Positions 8,767 through 18,311 are shown, numbered from the stretch's first letter. The stretch is DNA of 64,000 nucleotides from Synechococcales cyanobacterium GL140_1_metabinner_5_sub (GCA_025359065.1 JANYHM010000038.1:1-64000), one strand, 5' to 3'. The notes: generated by a model from the sequence alone, not told the origin. Numbers and translations: made by a program.

Positions 8767-10671
8767 CTACTTGGTTTCAGAGAACTCGGCATCAATTACA
8801 TCGTCACCGCCGCCACCGGTAGGGCCGGCACCACCATCATCGCTGCCGCCGCCTTCAGGGGGAACGCCGCCAGCTTGCTGGTAGATATTGCTGCCGATCG
8901 ACAGCAATATCTGCTGCGCCTCAGGTCTGATCCGCTGAATTTCAGCGTCATCTTCTTTGGCCACCGCTTCGCGCAGCTCCTTGACCAAACCTTCTAGCTT
9001 AGCTTTTTCGTCAGCAGGCACTTTATCGCCTAGCTCTTCCATTTGCTTTTCGGCTTGGTAACAAAAAGAATCGGCTTCGTTCTTGCGATCAACTTTTTCC
9101 CGAGTTTCTTTGTCAGCGCTGGCATTGCTTTCAGCTTCCTGCACCATCCGTTCTACTTCGTTTTTGTCCAAAGTAGAAGCACCGGTAATGCTGATGGACT
9201 GCTCTTTGCCTGTGCCTTTATCGCGGGCAGTAACGCTCAAGATACCGTTTACATCGATATCGAAGATTACTTCTACTTGAGGCACACCCCGAGGAGCCGC
9301 TGGGATGCCGTCGAGACGGAAGGTTCCCAAAGACTTGTTGTCGCGGGACATTTCTCGTTCACCTTGCAACACGTGGATCTCTACGTTGCTCTGGCCATCT
9401 ACCGCAGTCGAGAAAGTCTCAGATTTTTTGGTAGGAATGGTAGTGTTGCGTGGAATGATTTTGGTCATAACGTTGCCTAGTGTTTCTACACCCAAAGAGA
9501 GTGGAGTAACATCTAACAGCAAAATGTCTTTGACTTCACCAGACAACACGCCCGCTTGAACCGCAGCACCGATCGCTACTACTTCATCGGGGTTAACGGT
9601 CTGGTTTGGTTCTTTGCCCAAGATCTTTTTGACCAGTTCTTGCACAGCAGGAATCCGAGTGGATCCGCCTACCAGAACTACTTCATCAATTTTGGACTTA
9701 TCTAGCTTGGAGTCGGCGATCGCTTTCTCTACTGGCACACCGCAACGCTTGATCAAGTCGGCACAAATTTCTTCAAACTTGCCGCGAGTTAACTGCAACT
9801 CTAGGTGCTTAGGCCCATCTTGGGTAGCAGTAATAAAAGGCAGGTTGATTTCGGCTTGAGTCGAACTAGATAATTCAATCTTGGCTTTTTCGGCAGCTTC
9901 AGTTAAGCGTTGGAGAGCCTGACGGTCTTTACGCAGGTCGATGCCTTCTTTTTTGGCGAAATCGTCGGCCATGTGGTCTACGATTTTTTTGTCAAAATCG
10001 TCGCCGCCCAAATGGGTATCACCGGAGGTAGAAAGTACTTCAAATACGCCTTCGCCTACTTCTAAGATCGATACATCGAAGGTACCGCCGCCTAAGTCGA
10101 ATACCAAAATGGTTTCGCTGCTCTTTTTGTCTAGGCCGTAAGCCAAAGATGCCGCAGTAGGCTCGTTGATGATCCGGCGGATCTCAATGCCTGCGATTTT
10201 ACCTGCATCGATCGTGGCCTGACGCTGGGAGTCGTTAAAATAAGCTGGAACAGTTACTACAGCCTGAGTAACGGTTTCGCCCAAATACTTGCTGGCATCA
10301 TCTACTAGCTTGCGCAGCACTTGCGCAGAAATTTCTTCGGGAGCGAACTTTTTGCCAGCTCCAGGGCTATCAATCCGCACGTTGTTGCCGTCGTTGACTA
10401 CTCTGTAGGCAACTTCGGTGGCTTCATGAGTAATTTCATCAAAGCGACGACCAATGAAGCGCTTAACCGAATAAAAAGTATTTTCGGGGTTCATTACTGC
10501 TTGCCGCTTAGCAATTTGCCCTACTAGTCGATCGCCGTTTTTGGCAAATGCCACTACAGAAGGAGTTGTCCGAAAACCCTCAGCGTTAGCAATTACAGTT
10601 GGTTTTCCACCTTCCATCACCGCTACACAAGAGTTAGTGGTGCCTAAATCGATGCCTACAACTTTTCCCAT
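8767..10671 (-). CDS. dnaK: Molecular chaperone DnaK (Hsp70)
   Basis: A 634-residue Hsp70. The ATPase domain opens with [20 protein letters not shown] and has the [27 protein letters not shown] and [11 protein letters not shown] motifs. The substrate-binding domain carries [13 protein letters not shown], and the C-terminus is Gly/Asp-rich, ending in DDVIDAEF plus SETK. It folds and protects proteins with DnaJ and GrpE. The start is taken at the ATG 10669-10671, where the family begins; the longest frame would add 18 unrelated residues. dnaJ and grpE are not adjacent. No CIRCE element is visible upstream. The intact sequence suggests the essential DnaK2-type copy, but cyanobacteria have several and I cannot assign the paralogue. 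Confidence 0.97.
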   Translation of the reverse strand: MGKVVGIDLGTTNSCVAVMEGGKPTVIANAEGFRTTPSVVAFAKNGDRLVGQIAKRQAVMNPENTFYSVKRFIGRRFDEITHEATEVAYRVVNDGNNVRIDSPGAGKKFAPEEISAQVLRKLVDDASKYLGETVTQAVVTVPAYFNDSQRQATIDAGKIAGIEIRRIINEPTAASLAYGLDKKSSETILVFDLGGGTFDVSILEVGEGVFEVLSTSGDTHLGGDDFDKKIVDHMADDFAKKEGIDLRKDRQALQRLTEAAEKAKIELSSSTQAEINLPFITATQDGPKHLELQLTRGKFEEICADLIKRCGVPVEKAIADSKLDKSKIDEVVLVGGSTRIPAVQELVKKILGKEPNQTVNPDEVVAIGAAVQAGVLSGEVKDILLLDVTPLSLGVETLGNVMTKIIPRNTTIPTKKSETFSTAVDGQSNVEIHVLQGEREMSRDNKSLGTFRLDGIPAAPRGVPQVEVIFDIDVNGILSVTARDKGTGKEQSISITGASTLDKNEVERMVQEAESNASADKETREKVDRKNEADSFCYQAEKQMEELGDKVPADEKAKLEGLVKELREAVAKEDDAEIQRIRPEAQQILLSIGSNIYQQAGGVPPEGGGSDDGGAGPTGGGGDDVIDAEFSETK

Positions 10672-10923
10672 AAGACTTAGAGATACTCCTAGAAATTTAA
10701 AATCGGGTCTGCCGTGTGGCGGCAAGCTTTTTTTGTGAAATTACAAGCCAACCTTATCCTGGTTTGATCCAGGTTTTTTTTGAAGGGTGGTTTACCGTAC
10801 CTGTCTTCTATCTGAGCGTTTGGAGGCTTTGATGGAAGTTGGTTTGGGCACCCTTTTAATCTACAGGCAGAATCTAAGTATCACGGGGGGCAAGCCGAAT
10901 AGTGGGGGTGAGGCTTCCCGAAA

Positions 10924-11616
10924 TTATTTTAAGTAACCAACCCATTGCTCTAAGGCATCTGGTGAACCATACCAAGGATCTTTCGATCTAGGGGAATGTT
11001 TAACTCCTTCGATAATCAAGTTTCTGGCTCCTGCTAAGTGGGCAGCTTCGATCGGGGTGATGCCATCGCCCCAGGTCTGACCGTTGCCGCAGGTGATTTG
11101 GTAGCTCTGGTAAGCTAAGCTCCAGCGAGACTCGCCATAGAGCGACTTACCAGCTACACAGGTGTAATCGACCTCCGGGTAAAATGCGCCGGGATAGTTG
11201 TCATTGACAAAGTTGAGGTTTTTCTTTGTCCAGCGTTCACCGCTGAATTGGGGGGTGCCCAGGCAAATTAAGGTGGCGATCGAACTCCGATAGTTCCACA
11301 GTTCATCAGCTTCGGTGGCATCGCCATGAATGTCGTAGGGCTTGGCTCCAATAAAAATGCGGGAAATCCAGCCGCCAGCAGAGTGGCCAATCAGGTTGAT
11401 TTGTTGAGTCTGATTATCGGCTAGTGATTTGGCTACGGTCTGCTGTAAAAGTTGTAAAATGGGCACCATCGATCGACCGCCAATGGTGGGCACCCAGTCC
11501 CAAAATTTAATCGGCACAACGGTTGTGGGCGATCCTCGATCGATCAAGGCTTGGGCGAGGGGCAAATAAACTGAAGAACTTTCGAGATATCCGGGTAAAA
11601 TGACGGTTGGCAGCAT
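10924..11616 (-). CDS. Alpha/beta hydrolase, lipase-like
   Basis: A 231-residue alpha/beta hydrolase starting MLPTVILPGYLESSSVYLPL. The nucleophile elbow is INLIGHSAGGWISR (Ser of GHSAGG). A probable acid residue lies in the WGDGITPIEAAHL block and the catalytic His in EGVKHSPRSKDPWYG. Homologues annotated as lipase or esterase are widespread in cyanobacteria and plastids; the substrate is unknown. The longest frame starts 26 codons earlier and would overlap the divergent TonB-like gene; I prefer the internal ATG at 11614-11616, which leaves room for divergent promoters. Confidence 0.8.
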   Translation of the reverse strand: MLPTVILPGYLESSSVYLPLAQALIDRGSPTTVVPIKFWDWVPTIGGRSMVPILQLLQQTVAKSLADNQTQQINLIGHSAGGWISRIFIGAKPYDIHGDATEADELWNYRSSIATLICLGTPQFSGERWTKKNLNFVNDNYPGAFYPEVDYTCVAGKSLYGESRWSLAYQSYQITCGNGQTWGDGITPIEAAHLAGARNLIIEGVKHSPRSKDPWYGSPDALEQWVGYLK

Positions 11617-11747
11617 GGAGATAGTAAATTGAGCTGTGGTCTGAAGTGGTTGAATCTCTCTATCTTCATTGATTTCTGGAACTAGCGTTGCCAAATTGGA
11701 AACTGGCCAAGTCTCTCTGCGCCAATTTTGGTAGTATCGAACCTGTT

Positions 11748-12806
11748 ATGGCTCAGAAACGCACTAATTACTCAAAATTCACTCAACCGAATGGCACCAT
11801 TCAAGTTTTAATGCTTTGGGCCTCCGTTGCGCTGCATTTGATGATCGGCAGTAATTTGGGTTTGTTTGGTCGTTTAGATCCGATTAAAGTGAAGCCTGCT
11901 GGTGGCACAGTGCGGGTTGTGGATTTGACTCCAGCGGAGCAGACTAGAGTCCCTGAGGCTGCTAAATCTAAGCCACTGCCGATCGCGCCAACCCCTGTAA
12001 ATCCTGAAACAGCTACTCGTGCTCCGGCTAACCCTAATAATGCTGGTAGATCAGGGGCTTCTAGCTTTGTACCGCCAAGAGTGGTGACTCGACCTCAGAT
12101 GCCATCTAGTCAGGTTCCACAGCCTCCAACAGTTCGTCAGCCAAGCTCACCATCGATACCATCAGCTCCTTTGGTTAACAGAGTTAATGGATCAGATATT
12201 CCAATTCCTCGACCGCCACGTTTATCAGGACAAGAGAATGAAGGAGCAAGCAATCCATCTGAAGGTAAATCTGTAGCGAGAGGAAGACCAAGCAGAAAAT
12301 CTGTAGCGGATGAATCAACGCCTAATTCGTCTGGAGATACGTCCAGCACTTCTCGTGCCCAAATTTCTAAAACCCCGTCAGATACATCACCGAACAAGGT
12401 AACTCCAAAAAATCCTGGTGAAACCAATTCTACATCAGAGGAAAGAAAGAAAATTCAAATTGCGGTAGCTGCACGCACCAGTGCTGGCAGTAATTTCATT
12501 CGAGTAGAAGTACCTAAAAAATTTCAAGAAAATTCGTCTTGCGAACAATATAAAAGTATAGATATGGCATGGCCAATTGATGAAAATGGCAATCAAGATC
12601 TATCTACATTTGGAGGAGACAACTATACTCGTGAAGAGATTTTTCCTGATGATAAAATTAGTCGCAAGCAAAGGAATCAAGCCATATCAATAGCTAAATC
12701 TACTCATGCAGAAATGAGTCTCTCAAAGAAAAAGGAACTAATTAGTAAGTACAAGAAAAATTCGCCAAATTTTGCCTATTATGCTTTTAAAATGCCTATT
12801 TGTTAA
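11748..12806 (+). CDS. TonB-like proline-rich membrane-anchored protein
   Basis: A 352-residue protein with a short cytoplasmic N-terminus, one transmembrane helix (IQVLMLWASVALHLMIGSN), then a long Pro/Ser/Asn-rich periplasmic linker (about residues 55-245) and a C-terminal globular domain of about 110 residues. The layout is that of a TonB-type energy transducer spanning the periplasm. The C-terminal domain does not show the canonical TonB signature; it has WPIDENGNQDLSTFGG, a Lys-rich helix and a terminal FKMPIC. Two cysteines (about residue 277 and the last residue) could form a disulfide. No ExbB/ExbD genes are adjacent. The internal ATG at 11748 is preferred over the one at 11688 because the extra 20 residues precede a typical MAQKR start. 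Confidence 0.55.
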   Translation: MAQKRTNYSKFTQPNGTIQVLMLWASVALHLMIGSNLGLFGRLDPIKVKPAGGTVRVVDLTPAEQTRVPEAAKSKPLPIAPTPVNPETATRAPANPNNAGRSGASSFVPPRVVTRPQMPSSQVPQPPTVRQPSSPSIPSAPLVNRVNGSDIPIPRPPRLSGQENEGASNPSEGKSVARGRPSRKSVADESTPNSSGDTSSTSRAQISKTPSDTSPNKVTPKNPGETNSTSEERKKIQIAVAARTSAGSNFIRVEVPKKFQENSSCEQYKSIDMAWPIDENGNQDLSTFGGDNYTREEIFPDDKISRKQRNQAISIAKSTHAEMSLSKKKELISKYKKNSPNFAYYAFKMPIC

Positions 12807-12890
12807 CAAGGCATTGCTGGCACCAAAGTCTGGGCTGTCGCGTCTTCGTAGAATAATTGAGCTATCGAGAACTTAAATAATGTGATGTAA

Positions 12891-13673
12891 ATGGATTTTC
12901 CCCCATCTCGATCGAACACAGCAGCCTATGGATGGAAGCGCTTCGCCTTTTGCTTCTTTTTGATTGGTCGAGTTTGGCTGCGTTTTATTCAAGGTCGTAC
13001 CTATTGGCACAAAGTCCCCGAACATCTATTTAAAACCGGCCCTAGCTCTCTGCTGCCGATCTTGTTAGTCAACGGCATGGGCGGCGTGATTTTTACGGTG
13101 CAAACTGCTCGTCAACTAGCCAAGTTTGGTGCAGTCAACTCGGTTGGAGGAGCCTTTGGTGCCTCTTTTTGCCGAGAGCTATCGCCAATTATTACTGCCA
13201 CGATTTTTGCTGGTCAAGTTGGCTCGGCCTTTGCCGCCGAAATTGGGGCGATGCGCGTCACTGAACAAATCGATGCTCTATATACATTGAAGACTGACCC
13301 GATCGATTACTTGGTATTACCCCGGATTGTAGCCTGCTGCTTCATGATGCCGGTTTTGATGGGTTTTGCGATGGTTTGTGGTGTTGTCGGTGGAGCCTTC
13401 AGTGCTCGGCAATTTTACCAGATGCCCTCTAATGTATTTATCGAATCGGTGCGCAGCTTTTTAGATTTTTCGGACTTGATGAGTTTGGTGATGAAAGGAC
13501 TGGTGTTTGGGATAATGGTTGGTATTATTGGCTGTGGTTGGGGCTTGACTACCAATGGTGGCGTAAAACAAGTGGGGGAATCGGCAACTGCGGCTACTGT
13601 AGTCTGTGCGATCGCCATTTTTGCCGCAGATTTAATAATATCCCTGCTAGTATTTGACTCTCTGCCGATTTAA
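12891..13673 (+). CDS. mlaE: MlaE/YrbE family ABC lipid-transport permease
   Basis: A 260-residue polytopic protein of the MlaE family. It has an N-terminal amphipathic helix, then about five transmembrane segments. The signature runs from SVGGAFGASFCRELSPIITA through AFAAEIGAMRVTEQIDAL, which contains the ABC-contacting EIG-MR loop, to ALYTLKTDPIDYLVLPRIVA. MlaE with MlaF (ATPase) and MlaD (MCE protein) moves phospholipids between membranes; the cyanobacterial orthologue corresponds to the plant TGD1 system. MlaF and MlaD are not adjacent. It is followed within ten bases by recF, so the two are probably co-transcribed. Confidence 0.9.
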   Translation: MDFPPSRSNTAAYGWKRFAFCFFLIGRVWLRFIQGRTYWHKVPEHLFKTGPSSLLPILLVNGMGGVIFTVQTARQLAKFGAVNSVGGAFGASFCRELSPIITATIFAGQVGSAFAAEIGAMRVTEQIDALYTLKTDPIDYLVLPRIVACCFMMPVLMGFAMVCGVVGGAFSARQFYQMPSNVFIESVRSFLDFSDLMSLVMKGLVFGIMVGIIGCGWGLTTNGGVKQVGESATAATVVCAIAIFAADLIISLLVFDSLPI

Positions 13674-13682
13674 TTTTTGCCC

Positions 13683-14804
13683 GTGTTCCTTAAACAGCTC
13701 CAGCTTCGCAACTTTCGTAACTATCACGACCAGCTCATCGACTTCACTGCCCCGAAGACGATCATTTTGGGTGAAAACGCTCAGGGTAAATCTAACCTGT
13801 TGGAGGCGATCGAACTCCTGGCTACCTTAAAAAGTCACCGGGTGAGCAAAGATCATGATTTTGTAGCCAAAGGTTGCCCGGAAGCCAAAATATTTGGCAA
13901 AGTCGATCGATTGCATGGGGAAATTGATCTATCTTTAACCCTTCGTAGTCCTGGTCGCCGCACCGCTAGCTTGAATTCGGAAAACTTGAAGCGCCAAGCC
14001 GATTTTTTGGGCTATTTGAACGCCGTGGAATTTTCTTGTCTAGATTTAGAGCTAGTTCGAGGCGCACCAGAGCGGCGCAGACTGTGGTTGGATGGGATGT
14101 TAGTGCAGGTGGAGCCTCTGTATGGACATATTTTGCAGAGCTACCAGCAGATTTTGAAGCAGCGCAATGCTTTGTTAAAGAAGGGCTTGGATGGCAATTT
14201 GCCCAATGAAGAATTGGATCTGTGGGATCAGCAGTTAGTTAATGCTGGTATTAAGGTGATAAGAAGACGATCGAGGATTTTGGAGCGGTTGGTGCCGATC
14301 GCCCAATCTTGGCACCAGCAAATCAGTCAAGGCCATGAGAGTTTGGTGATTACTTATTGCCCGAGTGTGGCGGTGGGAGATGGCGGGGTGGAGGCGATCG
14401 AACAAACTTTTCAGGAGCGCCTTGCCCAGCGCCAACTAGCCGAAAAAAGCTTGGGGACTACTTTGATTGGCCCCCATCGAGACGACTTGGCGCTGTTGAT
14501 TGATGGTGTGTTGGCGAAATCCTATGGTTCTCAGGGGCAGCAGCGGACTTTGGTATTGGCTTTAAAGCTGGCGGAGTTGGAGTTGATCGAGCAAATTGTG
14601 GGGGATACGCCGCTGTTGTTGTTGGACGATGTGTTAGCGGAGTTAGATTTGCAGCGTCAGAACCAGTTGCTTTCGGTGATTATGGATCGGTTTCAGACGA
14701 TCGTGACCACCACTCATTTGGGTTCTTTTGATGCCAGGTGGTTGAATGCTGCTCAGATTTTGCGGGTACAGAACGGCAAAATTAAAAATCAGGAGAATTT
14801 GTAG
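13683..14804 (+). CDS. recF: DNA replication/repair protein RecF
   Basis: A 373-residue RecF. The Walker A motif is ILGENAQGKSNLLEAI, the ABC-type signature region contains FLGYLNAVEFSCLDLELVRG and YGSQGQQRTLVLALKLAE, and Walker B is LLLLDDVLAELD. It loads RecA at gaps through RecOR and acts at stalled forks. The GTG at 13683 gives the family-typical MFLKQLQLRNFRNY start; a TTG two codons earlier is also possible. It follows mlaE with a gap of under ten bases. A bidirectional terminator lies about 190 bases downstream. Confidence 0.95.
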   Translation: MFLKQLQLRNFRNYHDQLIDFTAPKTIILGENAQGKSNLLEAIELLATLKSHRVSKDHDFVAKGCPEAKIFGKVDRLHGEIDLSLTLRSPGRRTASLNSENLKRQADFLGYLNAVEFSCLDLELVRGAPERRRLWLDGMLVQVEPLYGHILQSYQQILKQRNALLKKGLDGNLPNEELDLWDQQLVNAGIKVIRRRSRILERLVPIAQSWHQQISQGHESLVITYCPSVAVGDGGVEAIEQTFQERLAQRQLAEKSLGTTLIGPHRDDLALLIDGVLAKSYGSQGQQRTLVLALKLAELELIEQIVGDTPLLLLDDVLAELDLQRQNQLLSVIMDRFQTIVTTTHLGSFDARWLNAAQILRVQNGKIKNQENL

Positions 14805-14990
14805 GAAACTGTAATTTTTCTGGAAACCAAATAAATGTTAGTAGTCTACGTGTTTCTACTATTATCGATCGACTTTCTCTCCAGCTATAATCGGAACAGG
14901 TCAAACAAGACCAGAAATGAGTATAAGTTGAGTGGTTAGACTAGATAGAGATTGTGAAGATCGACAAAAAATAGTGTGATGATATGGTTG

Positions 14991-15032
14991 AAAATGCTTT
15001 GTTTTTATTTGTTGTAAAAACAAAGCATTTTT
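14991..15032. terminator. Bidirectional terminator between recF and the CobW gene
   Basis: The inverted repeat AAATGCTTTGTTTTTA / TAAAAACAAAGCATTT around a seven-base loop has T-rich sequence on both outgoing strands. It serves convergent recF (+) and the CobW-family gene (-). Confidence 0.8.
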
Positions 15033-15040
15033 ATTTGTGT

Positions 15041-16219
15041 TTATTTGCCAAAGCCCTTGCCAGCAGTGCTTCTAGGTAAGGATAAACAGTCATTTAACTG
15101 CTTGCGAATTTTGGCTGAATCGAGATTTTGTCCAATTAAAACTAGTTTATTTGAAGGTAAATCTTTCCACTCTTGATCATCGATCGAAAAGCGTTTGCCA
15201 CAGAGATGAAAAATATGACAATTGGGGCTTTCACTGAACCAAAGTAGACCTTTTGCCCGGAAAACTCCTTCGTCCAAATGGTTATCTAAAAAGTCTTGAA
15301 ATTTCTTTAATGAGAAAGGCCGATCGCTCTGGAAGGAAAGGGACGTGAATCCATCTTGAGCCAAATGGTCAGAGTGGCGATGATCTTGGTGGTCATGCTC
15401 ATCATGGGCATGATCCTCGTGTGTACATTTGCCGTGGTCGTGGTCGCAGGCGGAGTGATCATCATGGCTATGAGCTTTGTGATCATGAGAGTGGTCATGA
15501 CCGTGATCATCATGGCTATGGGCTTTGTGGTCATGGTCGTGATCACCTGTTTGATCCGCATACTTGTCAGATTCAAATAATCCCACGCTAAGCACCATGG
15601 GCAGCGGTACTTCGGAGTTTTTGGTACGCAGAATTCTGGCACCGGTCTTCATGTCGCGGATCCGAACTTCTAGCAAATCTACATCGGCTTCATCTACCAA
15701 GTCAGTTTTGTTCAGCAGCAAAATATCGCCATAGATAATTTGGTTCAAAGCAGCTTCGCTGTTGAATAAATCAATGCTGAAATTGGCCGAGTCAATCAGA
15801 GTAATAATCGAATCCAAGCGCGTCATATCTCGTAGCTCAGTCCCCAAAAAAGTCAGCGCCAAAGGTACCGGATCAGCTAAGCCCGTGGTTTCTACCACCA
15901 AATAATCGATATCTGGGCGATTAATAATTTTGTAAACTTCATTCACCATGTCTTCATTCATGGTGCAGCACACACAGCCATTGCTCAGCTCTACCATGGT
16001 GTTATCGGCGCTGGTAGCCACAATTAGGTCGTTGTCGATACCAATTTCGCCAAATTCGTTGACTAACACAGCCGTTTTTAGTCCCTGTTGATTGGTCAAA
16101 ATATGATTGAGCAAAGTGGTCTTACCACTGCCCAAAAAGCCAGTGATGATGGTGACAGGCAAAATCTTGCGAGTGCTGTCGGCGGTGGTCGGAGTGCTAG
16201 TAATAGTGGCAGAAGTCAT
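15041..16219 (-). CDS. CobW/ZNG1 family GTPase with His-rich metal-binding loop
   Basis: A 392-residue G3E GTPase. The P-loop is GFLGSGKTTLL, the CxCC metal motif is GCVCCTMNED, Walker B lies in YLVVETTGLADP and the guanine-specificity motif is LLNKTDL. Between about residues 225 and 290 is an extreme His/Asp-rich segment that includes two copies of KAHSHDDH. The C-terminal CobW_C domain has GLLWFSESPNCHIFHLCGKR. Family members load zinc (or cobalt) into client enzymes, often under zinc starvation, and the His-rich loop suggests zinc storage or delivery. A zur gene lies 7 kb away, but I see no convincing Zur box upstream of this gene. It is divergent from cysS. Confidence 0.85.
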   Translation of the reverse strand: MTSATITSTPTTADSTRKILPVTIITGFLGSGKTTLLNHILTNQQGLKTAVLVNEFGEIGIDNDLIVATSADNTMVELSNGCVCCTMNEDMVNEVYKIINRPDIDYLVVETTGLADPVPLALTFLGTELRDMTRLDSIITLIDSANFSIDLFNSEAALNQIIYGDILLLNKTDLVDEADVDLLEVRIRDMKTGARILRTKNSEVPLPMVLSVGLFESDKYADQTGDHDHDHKAHSHDDHGHDHSHDHKAHSHDDHSACDHDHGKCTHEDHAHDEHDHQDHRHSDHLAQDGFTSLSFQSDRPFSLKKFQDFLDNHLDEGVFRAKGLLWFSESPNCHIFHLCGKRFSIDDQEWKDLPSNKLVLIGQNLDSAKIRKQLNDCLSLPRSTAGKGFGK

Positions 16220-16307
16220 GGGGATGGTGGGAGAGTTGATATGATGTTACTGATTTGATGTTGTAGAGCATTCAATCGATCGACATTCTAGCAAACCACA
16301 GATCACC

Positions 16308-18128
16308 ATGAGTATTAGCATTTATAACACCCTCACTTCTCAAAAAGAGCCGTTCCAGCCTTTGGTGCCGCAGCAGGTGAATATGTATTGCTGTGGTGTG
16401 ACTGTGTATGACCTGTGCCATGTGGGTCATGGTCGTTCTTACGTGGTTTGGGATACCGTGCGTCGCTATTTAGAGTGGCGGGGCTACAGCGTTAAGTATA
16501 TTCAAAACTTTACAGACATTGATGACAAAATTTTAAATCGTGCCCGTGAGCAAGATTCTTCGATGGAAGCTGTTTCGAGTAAATACATTGAGACTTATTT
16601 AGCTGATTTGGCGCGCTTAAACGTTAAGCCTGCTACCAGTTACCCCCGCGCGACCGAGCATATTAAGCAAATTATTGATCTGATTAGGGATTTAGAAACC
16701 AAGGGCTTGGCCTATGCCGCCGCTGGAGACGTATATTATCGAGTCACCAAATTTCCGGGCTACGGCAAACTTTCTGGTCGCAAGCTAGAAGATATGCTGG
16801 CAGGAGCCAGTGGTCGGGTGGAAGATTCAGCCGAGCAGCAAAAAGAAAATTCGGGTGACTTTGCGCTGTGGAAGAGTGCCAAAGAGGGTGAACCTTTTTG
16901 GGATTCCCCTTGGGGTAAAGGGCGGCCAGGGTGGCACATTGAATGCTCGGCCATGATCGATGCGGCTTTTGATGGTGAAATTGATATTCACTGTGGCGGT
17001 AGCGATTTGATTTTTCCTCACCATGAAAACGAAATTGCCCAGTCCGAAGGTGCTCATGATCACCCTTTGGCTAAGTATTGGATGCACAATGGCATGGTGG
17101 TAGTGAATGGAGTCAAGATGTCCAAGTCTTTAGGCAACTTCACGACTATTCAAGATCTTTTGGATCGATCGCCTAACCCAGTAGACCCGATGGTGATACG
17201 GCTGTTTATTCTCACCGCTCAGTATCGTAAGCCCCTGGATTTTACTAAAACCGCACTGGCAAGCAATGCTACCAGTTGGCAAACCTTGAAAACCGGTCTG
17301 CTATTCGGTTCCCAATTTGGTGAGAAGCTAGGTTGGAATTTGAATGCTGAAGTGCCAGCGGCCCCTGTTTTACCTCTAGTTAGCAAGAATCCTCTAGAAG
17401 ATTTGCTGCCGATCGCCCCCTTTGTCACTCTGCCCGACAATGCCCGCAAATTTAGCCTAGAATATCGGGGATTTATTGTGCTGGCCGTGATTCTGTTTTT
17501 CACCCAGTTTCCTATTAAGTTTTTGGCCAGCTTTGTTGCTGATTTTAATACAGTGCCGGTACTACCAGAATTTTTTAAGGTAGTTGGTATGGCGGTATTC
17601 GCCCGCACCATTTTGTTCAAAGCTCCTCGGGAAAGATTTTTTGCCATATTGCGGGGACTGTTGGCGGCGATCTTTAAGGATCGATCGTCTTCAAAACCCG
17701 CTCCTCAGCCGGCAGTTACTGCTGATGCACAAAGCACCAGCTTCCAAAAGTTCTGTATGGCGGTAGATGAAGACTTCAACTTTGCTGGCGGTTTGGCTGT
17801 GCTGTTTGAATTGGCCAAGGGCTTGGGCAAACAGGCAAATAACCTGAATCATGGTGCTGAGCTGACGGTGGAATCTGGGGTGTTATTTCAACAGTGGCAA
17901 GAACTCTCTGTCTTGGCGAATGTGCTGGGATTAGAGGTAAAGACTGGCGAATCGATCGAGCAATCTCCAGATCAATCTGACGATGAAATTGATGCTTTGG
18001 TAGCCCAGCGCAATAAAGCTCGTCAGGATAAGAATTTTGCGGAGGCCGATCGGATTCGCAAAGAGTTAGAAGCTAAGGGTATTGAGCTGATCGACAAAAA
18101 AGGCACTACTACTTGGCGCTATCACTAG
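16308..18128 (+). CDS. cysS: Cysteinyl-tRNA synthetase with inserted CAAD-like membrane domain
   Basis: A 606-residue class I synthetase; CysRS is normally about 460-480 residues. The catalytic core has the zinc-binding CCGVTVYD segment, the HIGH variant HVGHGRS, HIECSAM, FPHHENEIAQSE and KMSKSLGN. The DALR-type helical region starts normally (LTAQYRKPLDF) and ends normally (AVDEDFNFAGGLAVLFELAK), but residues about 335-478 are an extra block. That block contains EYRGFIVLAVILFFTQF, a NTVPVLPEFFKVVGMAVF stretch and RTILFKAPRERFF, matching the CAAD/CURT1 pattern of two membrane helices joined by a Pro-containing turn. Such domains tether some cyanobacterial synthetases to thylakoids. A Pro/Ala/Ser linker closes the insertion. 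Confidence 0.95.
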   Translation: MSISIYNTLTSQKEPFQPLVPQQVNMYCCGVTVYDLCHVGHGRSYVVWDTVRRYLEWRGYSVKYIQNFTDIDDKILNRAREQDSSMEAVSSKYIETYLADLARLNVKPATSYPRATEHIKQIIDLIRDLETKGLAYAAAGDVYYRVTKFPGYGKLSGRKLEDMLAGASGRVEDSAEQQKENSGDFALWKSAKEGEPFWDSPWGKGRPGWHIECSAMIDAAFDGEIDIHCGGSDLIFPHHENEIAQSEGAHDHPLAKYWMHNGMVVVNGVKMSKSLGNFTTIQDLLDRSPNPVDPMVIRLFILTAQYRKPLDFTKTALASNATSWQTLKTGLLFGSQFGEKLGWNLNAEVPAAPVLPLVSKNPLEDLLPIAPFVTLPDNARKFSLEYRGFIVLAVILFFTQFPIKFLASFVADFNTVPVLPEFFKVVGMAVFARTILFKAPRERFFAILRGLLAAIFKDRSSSKPAPQPAVTADAQSTSFQKFCMAVDEDFNFAGGLAVLFELAKGLGKQANNLNHGAELTVESGVLFQQWQELSVLANVLGLEVKTGESIEQSPDQSDDEIDALVAQRNKARQDKNFAEADRIRKELEAKGIELIDKKGTTTWRYH

Positions 18129-18167
18129 TTCTCCTGAATTTTAGTTGGTGGGCATTGCTCAAAAAAG

Positions 18168-18205
18168 AATGGTGGCTGAGATTTTTCTCAGCCACCATTA
18201 CTTTG
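18168..18205. terminator. Terminator between cysS and tRNA-Ser
   Basis: A perfect 13-bp stem (AATGGTGGCTGAG / CTCAGCCACCATT) has a six-base loop. The T-run is better on the minus strand (ATTCTTTTTT), so it ends the tRNA transcript and probably also cysS from the other side. Confidence 0.8.
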
Positions 18206-18210
18206 TTATA

Positions 18211-18295
18211 CGGAGAAGGAGAGATTCGAACTCTCGGAAGCTTTCACTTCATCCGATTTCAAGTCGGACGCGATCGACCACTCTGCCACCTCTCC
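18211..18295 (-). tRNA. tRNA-Ser(UGA)
   Basis: The minus strand folds as a class II tRNA: acceptor GGAGAGG pairs with CTTCTCC (one G-U), the discriminator is G as expected for serine, and the anticodon stem TCCGA/TCGGA encloses loop CTTGAAA, giving anticodon TGA. There is a long variable arm and a TTCGAATC T-loop. CCA is not encoded. It is read toward the terminator at 18168-18205. Confidence 0.92.
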
Positions 18296-18311
18296 AGGTC
18301 GGGAGTCCATT

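Noticed and set aside
10672-10923. Possible CIRCE heat-shock element upstream of dnaK
   Set aside because: No inverted repeat of the TTAGCACTC-N9-GAGTGCTAA type is present.
16220-16307. Possible Zur box before the CobW gene
   Set aside because: There are ATGATG and TGATTTGATG fragments, but no inverted repeat resembling the Anabaena Zur consensus.
17219-17647. 142-codon minus-strand frame opposite the cysS insertion
   Set aside because: I considered whether the insertion could be coding on the other strand; the plus frame is continuous with CysRS and matches CAAD, so the antisense frame is a shadow.
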